Assembly: GCA_013398955.1 (NCBI GenBank)
Contig: VWPU01012740.1
Location: 274,501-338,500 of the forward strand
DNA from: Callaeas wilsoni
Taxonomy: Eukaryota > Chordata > Aves > Passeriformes > Callaeidae
DNA: 64,000 nt
Direction of reading: 5' to 3'
Shown here: positions 52,970-62,720 of the stretch, in pieces
Position numbering within the stretch: position 1 is the stretch's first letter
Layout of the letters: each line of letters opens with the position of its first letter
The notes under the pieces: generated by a model
Seen by the model: only the letters and a program-made list of their open reading frames with translations
Told to the model about the DNA's origin: nothing
Databases searched by the model: none
Position numbers and translations under genes: made by a program

Positions 52970-54407
52970 GAAAACCCTGTAAGTCCCAGAGAGCTGACTG
53001 CTTATGACAAGTAGAAAAGTCTCACCTGCAGAATAGGTACCAAGAACTCATGCTCTTTCCAAGCCTTTTTTTGTTATTACTGCACTCTGCAGTATTCAGT
53101 GAAGCGGCTCAGTGAAAATTCCCCTACGAGGACTCATGTAAGCTTCTTGTACACAGCCCATTTTTAATGTTTTTTTTGTAAGACCTACAAAAAAAGCCAG
53201 AGAATGAACATGCTATAAACCACCACCAAAACCTCTGGGCTTTTATGGATTGCGGGAAGGTTTCTTGCAGTCTGCCAGGATCCATGCCGAGTGCCTGGGG
53301 AGCTGAAAACTGCTCTTGTCCTGTGATAAGGGCTTTACATGAAGCAGGCTCTGCTGGAGGCACAGCAACTTACAACTTGTGTTGAACCAGCACTGCCAAA
53401 ATGCCCCTCATAACCAGCATCAATTGAAGTGATGTCAAAAATGCTCCTGCCCTATAACCTAAGTAAAGAATGTGAGTTTAATGGGGAAATATACATTGGA
53501 AAGTATAACTGAGATAAAGGTATTGTGTGCCTAGGCCATGTACACAGAACTCTGTTGTCTCTCACAGAGAATCAGCAGGCTGTACCTCACAGTTTCTTGG
53601 GTTTTGCCTTGGGCCTGGTCTAGATGTACTTTTGCACTAGTAAAACACAGCAAGTGCAGTAAGTGTTTACCCCCTCTGACGTTACCATTTCATCTGGTCT
53701 AATAAGATCCAGCTTTTATGTGTGTATCTGCGCCTATGAAAGGCAGGAAGAACAAACCAGCTGGGGAGGAAAAAGGAAAAAGAAAAAAAGAAAATATTCC
53801 TGGGTACCTACCCAAGGAGTTAATGCATTGGGGCATATGTGAAGGAGTTAAAACACTACGCAGGTACAGATCCTGTGGCAATTACAAATGTTATTGAAAT
53901 AAAAACCAGAAACAGGAAGCCAAAAAACAGGTCCCTAAGGCAGGCATCTGTCTTAAATGATATCATTTGTCAAGTTTCCAGCATTTTGTGGTTGTGAACA
54001 CAAAAAGAAGTTCTGTGTTACACTAAGGACATTACATACTCATTAGTTGGAATGTTCCTGAAGTACATAATACAGGATTTTCATTTAATAAGAAGCAGCT
54101 ACTTGCAACTGCATTGCACATAAAATAAATTCTGGGCACGCTAATTGCCATTCAAGGATGTTCTACCTAATTTTTGACAGGTTTTTCTTCCCCTCCCCCC
54201 TTAGACTACGCTGTAAAAATTGTAAGCAGAATGTATTACTAAAGTTTTAAAATCTTTGGAGAATATTTTCTTATTTATGACATCTGAATTTCTTCAGTCA
54301 TGAATTATGAAGGTTTTCATGCAGATTTTAAAGAAAAAAAGGAAAAAAACCAACCTATTTATCTACAGGAATATCATAGCAAGAAGTCGACTAGTAAGAA
54401 GGCAAAA

Positions 54408-54440
54408 TACATACACATACATATACATATACATACACAT
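54408..54440 (+). repeat. (ATACAC)/(ATATAC)n microsatellite
   Basis: A degenerate hexanucleotide run of ACATAC/ATATAC units. Confidence 0.85.
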
Positions 54441-55613
54441 GCGTGTCTCTTGGTACAGTAATTCTCCAAGTCATCCCCCCCCGTCTTGAAGAACAAACCT
54501 AGCTTTAATTAATTGGTTTAGTTCCTCTATCTGAACACTATTAGTGCATTAGTTTTAACTAATACATAAGCTTCCCCCTCGCTGCCCTGCCAATGACCTT
54601 AAGCTTCACATGGTAGGAAAGCCACTTGCTGTAGAATAGAAAAGTAATTTATCCACCATGATTGTTCAGCCCTGGCCCCTCTGTAAAACAGCAACTGACA
54701 ATTGTGCTGTGTTATGGATGGTACGTTTGTGGTGTGTACAATAGTGTGCAGAGCATCAAACTCACTTCCCTGAACAATGCAGGCAGGATTTGAAAAGTGA
54801 TCGTAGAGAGAAGCGACCACTTGCTGAGCGATGTCCCTCCATTTCCAAATTATTTTTTTTTTCAAGTAACTCCCCCCATTTTTTTTTTCTCAAAAGAAAG
54901 ATCAGTGTTGTTTTCTCAGCTTAAGTAAGAGCAGTATGTAGTTTTCCATTAATAAAAGTATGTCATAATAAGAACAATGAAAAAAGAGGTTACATTGCTT
55001 TTATTTTACCTGGGATTTCCCTGCTTCTTTCCACATTTCAGAATTTAGCATATTCCTTCAAAACATAATAAATTTCTATTCTGTAGCTTAAGGGATCCAT
55101 CAGTTAAAATGTTAGTCTTTCATCTTTATTACCCTCCCATTAAAATGAAAGAAACCGGGACACACTTCAGTTTAGAAGAAGCAATTTAGTTGGTAATGTC
55201 CTTACTACTCAAGTCTTTACAAAGAGAGAAAGTGCATTATTGCTTATATTTCACACATCTATCTGCATAAGAAGCAACTAAAGCTTTCAGACACATACGA
55301 TATTAAATTTAATAATATTCTTTGATTAGATTATTTTATTACAACATTTTTCCATTACTAGTCATTTCCCGTACACATTTACATTCATAAAACCTGCAGG
55401 TTTTTCTTTGTTTGTATGTGTTTTTATGTATTCATAAAGCAAGGAAAAGATTTTCTGGTTTGCTACAGCTGTTAGGTTCGAAAAGAACAGATTAATAACT
55501 AGCCACCACGTAGGACTAGGTTTTCTTGTACACTGCACCAGTAACCCTTTGCTATAATGAGGACACAAAGAGGCTCACATCAGGCTGCTCCTCTTCTTCA
55601 TAACTCAAAAGCG
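54441..55613. other. Gene-free, AT-rich stretch
   Basis: It contains TTTAATTAATTGG near 54503, a small palindrome (ATTAGTTTTAACTAAT) near 54549, and T-rich runs near 54851 and 54880. No exon was recognised. Confidence 0.5.
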
Positions 55614-55770
55614 TCACAGTGGCAATAGCCTCTAGTGCTATTTGTCTTTAGTGCAGTTGTGACACTTCGGCATGATCCATAATTTGGCAGCTATTTACCG
55701 TGACATTTCCCTTCAGTGCAGCCATAACATTCAGTGAAGCCATTATTTGGTTCCATTTACCATATAAATT
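55614..55770 (+). repeat. Diverged tandem repeat, period about 63 bp
   Basis: About 2.5 copies. The section CCATAATTTGG...ATTTACC starting at 55677 recurs as CCATTATTTGG...ATTTACC at 55740. The section GTGCTATTTGTCTTTAGTGC (about 55635) recurs as GTGACATTTCCCTTCAGTGC (about 55700), with similar text after each. Copies are clearly diverged, so the array is old. Confidence 0.6.
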
Positions 55771-56403
55771 GTATTGTCGTGCATGCATGCTAGCAGCTAC
55801 ATTAGGTACCTGAAAATGAGTAAATCTTGTAAAATAGATACTAACAGCTATTCAGCAGAGAAATTTCTTCACTCCTCAGACGGAAGTAGGAATATATATA
55901 ATATCTGCAAACACTACTGCAAACTTTTCCTTGAGAGATTGCAATTATCTGTATTTACATGACACAGCAGTTACTCATATCCACTTACTAAATACACACT
56001 TTATGTGTATATACATTACACACATTTGCACGCATACACACATACAGCAAACTATTGCTTGGTGGAAACCGAACTTAATTCAAAAAGGTATTAGGAGAAT
56101 CCAGCATAGCAATTAAGTAGGAAGCATATCTGTAAAATGTGCTGAGGGTTGCAAGCCAGGAGAGAGTGAGTGAGTACGTGTGTGTCCGTGTGCGCGTGCG
56201 TATGCACACATGTGACAGACTCAGGAAAAAAGCCAGCTCTTCATCTAGTTCTTTGTTGTTTTTCCATGGAAGCATATGTGTGTAGGGAAGGGAAATTCAG
56301 TTATTAGCCTCAGCAAACAATGCCAGATTCCTCTGTAGCAAATTCATTTAGAAAGGTAAAATTAGGATGTAGTGCTAGCAACCACATCTCAATGAGCTGC
56401 TAT
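55771..56403. other. Gene-free stretch with CA-rich and GT-rich patches
   Basis: A CA-rich patch (about 56017-56048) and a GT-rich patch (about 56171-56215) lie about 150 bp apart and are roughly complementary. This could give a weak foldback. No exon was recognised. Confidence 0.5.
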
Positions 56404-56700
56404 TATTAATAGTATTATTATTTAAATCCCTGCTCTCTACATACAGTATACTTAGTACTTCCAAGGCAAATGTATTATTATTTTTAATCATTTAAGTCCC
56501 CACTGTGCACACAGCTTTTAATACACCTTTTTTGCAAGCATATTAAGTGTATTGTTATTAATCCCTTGCTGTGACTCTACAGTATTTCTTTTCCTTGTAT
56601 GTTCAATGTCCTATCATCATTTAAACCTCTCAGTGTGTGCATGCCATATACATTTTCCTAGCCATCTAATATTTAAACATTATTTAAATCCATCATAGCT
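56404..56700 (+). repeat. Diverged tandem repeat, period 63-70 bp, about 4.5 copies
   Basis: A core of TTTAAATCCC followed by CTGC/CACTGTG and ACACAG/TACAG recurs. The aligned CCC/CCT/TCC anchor falls at 56428, 56498, 56563, 56626 and 56690 (spacings 70, 65, 63, 64). Units also share a distal section like GCAAATGTATTATTA, GCATATTAAGTGTATTGTTAT and ATGTTCAATGTCCTATCATCA. It has no protein-coding frame. Divergence suggests an ancient array. Confidence 0.65.
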
Positions 56701-59390
56701 TACTTCTTCAAAGTCAGCTCTGCTCCCATAACTGTAAGTTTGCAGAATATACTTTTAAATAAAGAGAAGTTGTTTTTTTTGCCCCTGCTGCAAGCCAAAA
56801 TTTATTATGAAACTCATCAAAAAGGCCTTATCTGCATGTTTAAGAAATACTTTCCACCCTCTCTTCACCGATAACGCCTTCTTTCAGCAATTTAAAGCAT
56901 AGAAGTTGTATCTTTACAAACAAAAATTACTTCTTCATTACATATTCATTCATGGAAGAGTTTCCATGTTTATCTTGAGCTACCCCTTCAGCTTAACATA
57001 GATATTTGATGAAAAAGACAAGCCCAATGACCACAGCCTAACCTAAACACTGAAAGGGCTATGAAATTTGAACATTGGCTATCCAAGTTATGCATAGAGC
57101 AAATGTAAACCTTTTATTAACGCTGTGATGAGTATGAAAGTGCTAAACAACAATCTGAAGCCAAAATTAAAATGAACAACATGTCATATCTGAATATATA
57201 TGTGTGAAACTTCCAAAAATTCCTCTCTTCCCCTATTTTGATCAGTGAAGAAGCCTGGGGCAGTTGCATTATGCAATGTTATATGTGAAGTAACATATTA
57301 AAAAGAAAGTAGAATGTATGTCCAAATAGAATCCTGTTACAGGAAGAATTTTTTATGACAAAAACATATGGAATTCACTGCCTCCGAAACACCAAATCTA
57401 TTGAACTGACAGTGATCAACACACCTGAAAATTGGGCCACTTGGATGGGTTCGGGCATTTGACTGCAGGAATTTAATTTGAAAAAATTGTTACTCATGCA
57501 ACTCCTCTGTACGTATCACAGATGTAACCAATTGTATTTTGTCTTTTTTTTATTTTGCCACAGTACATCCCAAACAACATTGTTTTTTAAAGATGCATTT
57601 ATTGACCAAGGACTTCACTTTATCCCTGAACAAGAAAATAGATCACATGACTCGCAATAAAATGCTGAGAACTTTGCATGCTCTGTATGGCACGTGAGTG
57701 TTTGCATCTTTCTAACATTCAGTTGGAAGGCCAGTATACCTTTCTAATTATGCAAAACACAAACACAACACAGTGTTTGTATTATCAGAGATGAAAGAGG
57801 AAATATGTTTCTAACAGCAGGTCTTGCCTAAAACAAAAGCCATAGTGGTTTGATGCTCACCTTGAGTAAATGAGAAAAATGGTAACAAAGACTCAATCCA
57901 TTCCGCCTTTCCCCACAACCCACCAAAGTGAGACTAAACCTAGTAATCAGGCATGGCCCAAGAAAGGGACAGTTCTCCACTGTACACAATTCTTAACGAT
58001 GCTAATGACAGATGTACTAAAAATTTACATTAAGAATGCACTATATCAAAATTAAAAATATTTTTCTGTCTGCACTGCTGAATAAAATGTATGTTTTCCT
58101 ACGTTACAATCAAAAATGTTGTGTACAGTCCATCCTGAATAATGTCCTAAAATTAAGTTTACCCTGGATTTTTTCCTTCAAGTCCTAGACATTATCAGTC
58201 TATCATTATATTTATTATGAGACGTATGATCTTAGGAAATTTCCATCTCTTCAACTGCATACAAATGAATGTAATTTCAAAAGATGTGCCAAAATTGGCC
58301 TTTAAGATCTTAAAAGTTTGCTATGGAAAAAAAGATGTAGAGCAAGCAGTTTCAAGTATTTTATTGTTCTGGAAAATATTACACTTCTAGCTGGAATTCC
58401 CACCGTATGTACCATTAATAATATTGACTAGGTGAGGAAGAATTTTTGAAACTTTACAAAACCCTTTAACTGCACCCACTAGAAAATCTACAGCTGAGCA
58501 TCAGTATGTGTACCAGGTATTGTGACTATAGATTTAAAATGGTCCTGCTGTTTGTAACAGGGCTTCTGCAGAAGCAGTATTTGGTAAAAGTAGAAGTAGC
58601 GGCCTGATTACGGGAAATCCCTTCAAGAATGATCAGTCAAATAACTCTGCAAAACAGAATATCTGAAGAAGAGCTAGTCAGCAAGAAACATATAATTATG
58701 AATAAATGCCACAAATATTTAATTAGCTTTTAAAACTTTATTTAATCTTCAAAAAATATACAGGGCCTGAACACACATGAACATGCTCAAAATCCCACTC
58801 CAATAACCTTTAAATACTAAAGGGGTGACTGGACAATAAACAATGAAAAGGCAACAAAATGAGACTATATTGCAACTTGTAGTTAAAGATTGAAAAGAAA
58901 ATTGCGCAGTTGTTTATAGTTACGAAAGACAGGATTAAAAAAAAAAAAAACAAGTTGCTTAATATTACTGACATGTCAGAATTGGAGGATAAATTTCCCT
59001 GTGTAACCAGTCAAGGAATATTACTATGATCCATGATGCAACTGAATTATGATTATCATGTTTGTGACAGAAAATCAAGAGCATTTTTTTCCCAGAAACT
59101 TCAAAAGATTAATAGAGCAACCCAAAGATACAACTCTTTACTTATTCTTTTTCTAACAATTTTATTTTTAAATCAGGGAATCAAAATTGCTGAAAGATTT
59201 TTTTTCTGAGCTGAACTACATATGAAGTCTTATCAAATCAGGCTGACAGACTAAATCTGCCTCTGCATCAAGACTTATTCTGTCAAGAACAATGTTCTTG
59301 TCTCACACTAACCTAAGTGACAGTATCAAACACAGGCCCATTATGTCCCTGCTATAGCCACTGATTTAAACACTTTTAAGAAAATAAAAA
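56701..59390. other. AT-rich 3' flank of ZADH2, gene-free
   Basis: Only short frames occur. On the minus strand AATAAA words occur at 59161-59166 and 58737-58742 (read as TTTATT on plus), so a longer ZADH2 3' UTR could extend through part of this block. No other gene or repeat was recognised. A poly-A run lies at about 58936-58951. Confidence 0.5.
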
Positions 59391-59435
59391 CAAACAAAAC
59401 AAAACAAAACCCCAACAAACCCATCCCTTTTTATT
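59391..59435 (-). terminator. ZADH2 proximal poly(A) signal with GT-rich element
   Basis: On the minus strand AATAAA (59435 down to 59430) is followed within about 12 bases by a GT-rich stretch (about 59418-59391, GTTTTGTTTTGTTTTG). This is the classic order of hexamer then downstream element. It lies about 126 bp after the stop codon and predicts cleavage near 59415-59422. Distal signals may also be used. Confidence 0.5.
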
Positions 59436-59560
59436 AACACTTTAATGCTGTTTTTTAATATAATATCCATTACTAAGCTTAAAAAAAGAAATTGTTTCTA
59501 GTAAATCTGAGGCATAAAGTGCCCATTTTCTCTCTTCTGATTTATATCATTGTTCTGTTT
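59416..59560 (-). other. ZADH2: ZADH2 3' UTR, minimal form
   Basis: Sequence between the ZADH2 stop codon and the predicted proximal cleavage site. It is AT-rich with no notable structure. The end is predicted from the poly(A) signal, not observed. Confidence 0.45.
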
Positions 59561-60485
59561 TTACAGCTTACTGTTGACAGAGTGAGGTAATTCAACTACA
59601 ATTTTTCCAATGTTTTTTCCCATGTACATGTAATCTACAGCACGGAATACAGATTCCAAGCCAGTGAACTTGCCCTCTGGAGACATGTCTCCAAAGTCCA
59701 CCTCACAAACCAGGTCTCCTCTTTCATACATCTTGAGCAAATGCTGCAGAGCCATTTTGTAGTCAGAAAGGTAATGGTTCAAGAAGAAACCCTGGACGCT
59801 GGCAGACTTCTTCAACAGTTTTGCTGGCAATAACTCTGCTTTAACGGGCTGGAGGCCAGTGGGGTTTTGGTAGCCAGTGATAAACCCAATAACTATCAGG
59901 CGCCCTTTGATAGCCAAGGCATTGAGAGCCAAGTCAAACATCTTTCCCCCAACAGATTCATACACCACATCCACACCTTCGGGGTAGTCCTTCCTAAGCA
60001 CAGATTCGACATTTTCAGTTTTATAGTTGATGGTACGGTCACAGCCAATGGATTTCAGAAATCCACCCTTTTCATCACTGGAGCAGGTTCCAATTACATG
60101 GCATTTTGCCTTCTTTGCAAGCTGCACAGCGAACTGGCCCGTTCCTCCAGCCGCTGCTGTCACCAGAACCTTCTTGCCTTCAGACAGGTCTCCCAGCTCT
60201 TTCAAACTGAGGTATGCAGTTGCGCCACTTACCATTAAAGTGAGAAACTCGGGTTTCACTGAGGGCAGAGGGACTGCTTGTCTGGCAGGCACAGCTGTGT
60301 ATTCAGCAAAGGAACCTGCTTTCACATAGGCCACAGCTTGACCCACTGTGTAATTTGCACTAGCACTGAGTCCTAACGCTACCACTTCACCGACACCTTC
60401 AAAGCCTATATCAAAGGGAGGTTTAACTGAGGCGTCATATCGACCAGCTGAGTAGTTTATATCAGACGCATTAATGCCGACAAAT
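59561..60485 (-). CDS. ZADH2: ZADH2/PTGR3 terminal coding exon (partial gene)
   Basis: Encodes the last 307 residues of prostaglandin reductase 3, a medium-chain dehydrogenase/reductase of the quinone-oxidoreductase type. The family reduces the C13-C14 double bond of 15-keto-prostaglandins with NADPH. Exon residues 1-20 hold the conserved [13 protein letters not shown] segment, about 1-75 are the rest of the GroES-like fold, and 106-200 are the Rossmann domain with the glycine-rich AAAGGTG loop at 110-116. VVYESVGG lies at 173-180 and NHYLSDY at 236-242. The four-cysteine structural zinc lobe is absent despite the gene name. The protein ends SKL, a PTS1 signal, implying peroxisomal location. 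The exon starts at the third base of a split codon after a TTTTCTTCTAG acceptor. A frame extended to 60499 begins with TTG inside the intron and is not a start. About 70 N-terminal residues lie on an exon not found here. Confidence 0.96.
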
Positions 60486-60502
60486 CTAGAAGAAAACAAA
60501 AA
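60486..60502 (-). other. Splice acceptor of the ZADH2 terminal exon
   Basis: On the minus strand a pyrimidine-rich run (TTTTGTTTTCTTCTAG) ends in AG at 60487-60486, directly before the exon. It fixes the exon boundary and the split-codon phase (two bases of the codon come from the upstream exon). Confidence 0.9.
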
Positions 60503-61852
60503 TGTATTAACGAGATTTACTCCTTACCAAGTTTTCACTGTATGAGAAACCTTCAATTCAAATTTGTGAGATAAGTACAAGATTTGTTCTGATTATCTGT
60601 ATATTTGAATAACAAGTACACTCCAAAGATTACTTTCATCAGATTTCTGTAGTTCCATTCTGTTTTTCTAGAATTACAGACAAATTTGCTAAACAAAAAA
60701 AAACAACAAGAAGCTGTAAAAAGTAAAACCCAAACCAAAACAAAATTCCTTATATTTTCCTTAGGTCCACTTGACCAAGCTAAACAAGCTGAAAATAAAT
60801 CTGTAAAAGATTAAAGCATGAAAATTAATTGACCACTTCACACAAGATGTGAAAACACTGAAGAATAAAACACGCAGAGCGGTAAATATGTGGATTCTGG
60901 CAACAAATTTGTATTTTTGAATATAATAATACTGTTAATGACTAATGATCATATTAACTATCGATGTCATCTGCAAGGTCAAGTTACTGTAGGCAAGTAC
61001 TTTTTAATTGATGGAGTCACTACAGCAAATTTGCCTTTTGATGTAGCTAATGTCAACGTTAAAATATTTTTCTTTACATAAATTACTTGCAACACATCAA
61101 AACAACCTTGCACAGAAGGACTAAAATTGTAAAACTGAATATCAAGTCCTACTGACCTCTAACAGGTGAAAATGAATGGCAATTTTTTCTTTATTTAGTT
61201 TTTTTTTAAAGATACAGACATTCTCTCAGCTTGATTAAGGGCTAGGAGATAATGCCTAAAACAAAGTTATGATCTAGCTCAAATGCAAAGACTATTTATT
61301 TTTTTAAAGTAACTATCTTTACAGAGGCAAGAGAAGAGAAACTGGGGAAGGTTCTGCTACCTGGAGAATGTAAAAAAGAAACACATGAAACAGCAAATGC
61401 CAGGACTGTTACTACGTGTAGATGTGACAACCTAAAAGGTGTACTTGACACCATGCAAAAGCTGCAAGAGTAGGCAAACAGTGCACTTTTAATTGTTGCA
61501 GTTAGCAACAAGCTCAACTCGTATGTGTGTGTAGTTTTAAATTGCTTGCACACAGAGCGAGGAGAATTAAAACCGCTTTGCTCCTTTTGATTTCCTTCAT
61601 TCTTTACAGCATGGGGAGCTTCAAACTTTCCCCAACGTTATGTATAAAAAGACACGTAAGCGTAAACATATCCATGCATAAAATAGGTAAAAGTGACTGT
61701 AGCTCTCGGTAACCCTGGCTTTAACTCGCTGCTCTGCCGCAACAAAAAATGCCTACGTCTTGTTCGCAGATACAAAAAATCTTCTATTATCCTACTTTAA
61801 GGTGACTCCCGTACAGGAGTGCTAACAGATGTATAAAAATTGGTAACGGAGT
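60503..61852 (-). other. ZADH2 intron 1, AT-rich part
   Basis: This is non-coding, AT-rich intron sequence read from the minus strand. No further exon with homology to the ZADH2 N-terminus was recognised. Short frames are random. Confidence 0.75.
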
Positions 61853-62720
61853 TGCAGCTTCCGAGGCAAACCGTGTCCCTCGGGCGCCAGGCGAGACGTG
61901 CCGGCGCTGCACCAGCCTCCTCCCGCTCTTACACCCCAACTTCTGGGGAGGAGAGCGGAGGCCGAGAGCCCGGTGGGGAGCTGTGCTCGCCCCCTCACCG
62001 GCCTCACGGCTTCGCCCAGCCGGGGCTCTCGGTAGCTGCGAGGCCAGCCCGGGGCGCCCGCTCTGCCCCCGGCCCCAAGCCGCAAGGGAGGTCGCGGCTC
62101 CCCGCCGGGCTCAGCCTCCGCCTGACGCTCCCGGCGCGCGTCTGCCCTGGCAGGACGCGGAGCCACCGTGCCCTCGGCTGGGGCAGCGCACCCCGAGCAG
62201 GGCAAGCGACGCAGCGGCAGCAGAACAAGCCCCCGTGTTTTTAAGACCTTCCCCTGCTCAGCGCTGCACGGCGGCGGCCGGAGCACAAAGGCAGGTAGAA
62301 CAACAAACACTCCGAGGACAAAAACTTTGCGTGCGGGGAAGGGGCAAGTCGTGCGGGGGGCCAGGCGCCTGCCGAGCAGGGCTCCGGCACAAGCACCGCT
62401 GCTTTTGTTCTGCAGCCGGGGAGGATGCGAACCTTCCCCGCCCGGGCCGCACCGCAACTTGTGCTCGCGGCTGCGGGGGCCGCGGCGCAACTCGGTGATG
62501 CCCGGCCGCTCCCCGCCGCGCCGGGCAGGAGATGCGCGCTCTCCGCGGGGCCGAGGCGGCCGGGCACGGGATGCCGGCGACAGGGCAGGAGCGGACAAAG
62601 GCGTGTGCGCTGCCCCGCTGCGCGGGGGGCTCGTCCCCGCCGCCCCTCGCACACTCACGCGTGCACACACACAGAGACACACACGGACACGCGTGTACAC
62701 GCACCCGCTCCCTCCCCCGT
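61853..62720. promoter_or_regulatory. CpG island within ZADH2 intron 1
   Basis: There is a sharp change to GC-rich, CpG-dense DNA. By hand count 62461-62520 alone has 12 CG dinucleotides. Flanking DNA on both sides is AT-rich. Because stops are rare, frames of 318 and 177 codons (minus) and 251 and 171 codons (plus) stay open together. Their Arg/Pro/Ala/Gly-rich peptides look like composition artefacts. Neither the ZADH2 N-terminus on the minus strand nor the short first coding exon of TSHZ1 on the plus strand was found. It is most likely a promoter or 5' non-coding exon region. The target could be an alternative ZADH2 start, TSHZ1 upstream exons or a non-coding RNA. Confidence 0.8.
62648..62705 (+). 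repeat. CA-rich imperfect microsatellite at the island edge
   Basis: CACACA units are mixed with ACGCG and GACAC words. This is an alternating purine-pyrimidine tract with Z-DNA potential at the right border of the CpG island. Confidence 0.75.

Larger units (their letters stand above)
49741..54407. other. Gene-free stretch
   Basis: No exon was recognised. It includes a possible tiny CR1 trace at 51080-51107, a second perfect CRE word at 52962-52969, and A/G-rich tracts near 51385-51430 and 53763-53793. Frames are all under about 100 codons. Confidence 0.5.

Noticed and set aside
60486..60499. Start of the ZADH2 frame at 60499 giving an N-terminus MFSSR
   Set aside because: The codon is TTG, and it lies in the polypyrimidine tract of the intron just before a clear AG acceptor.
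62510..62580. ATGCCG-type starts on the plus strand as a TSHZ1 first coding exon
   Set aside because: The following codons do not match the basic start expected for the Teashirt family.
62648..62705. Possible minus-strand splice donor (GTGAGT) in the CA-rich edge of the island as ZADH2 exon 1
   Set aside because: The sequence before it is a microsatellite and does not encode the conserved ZADH2 N-terminal region.
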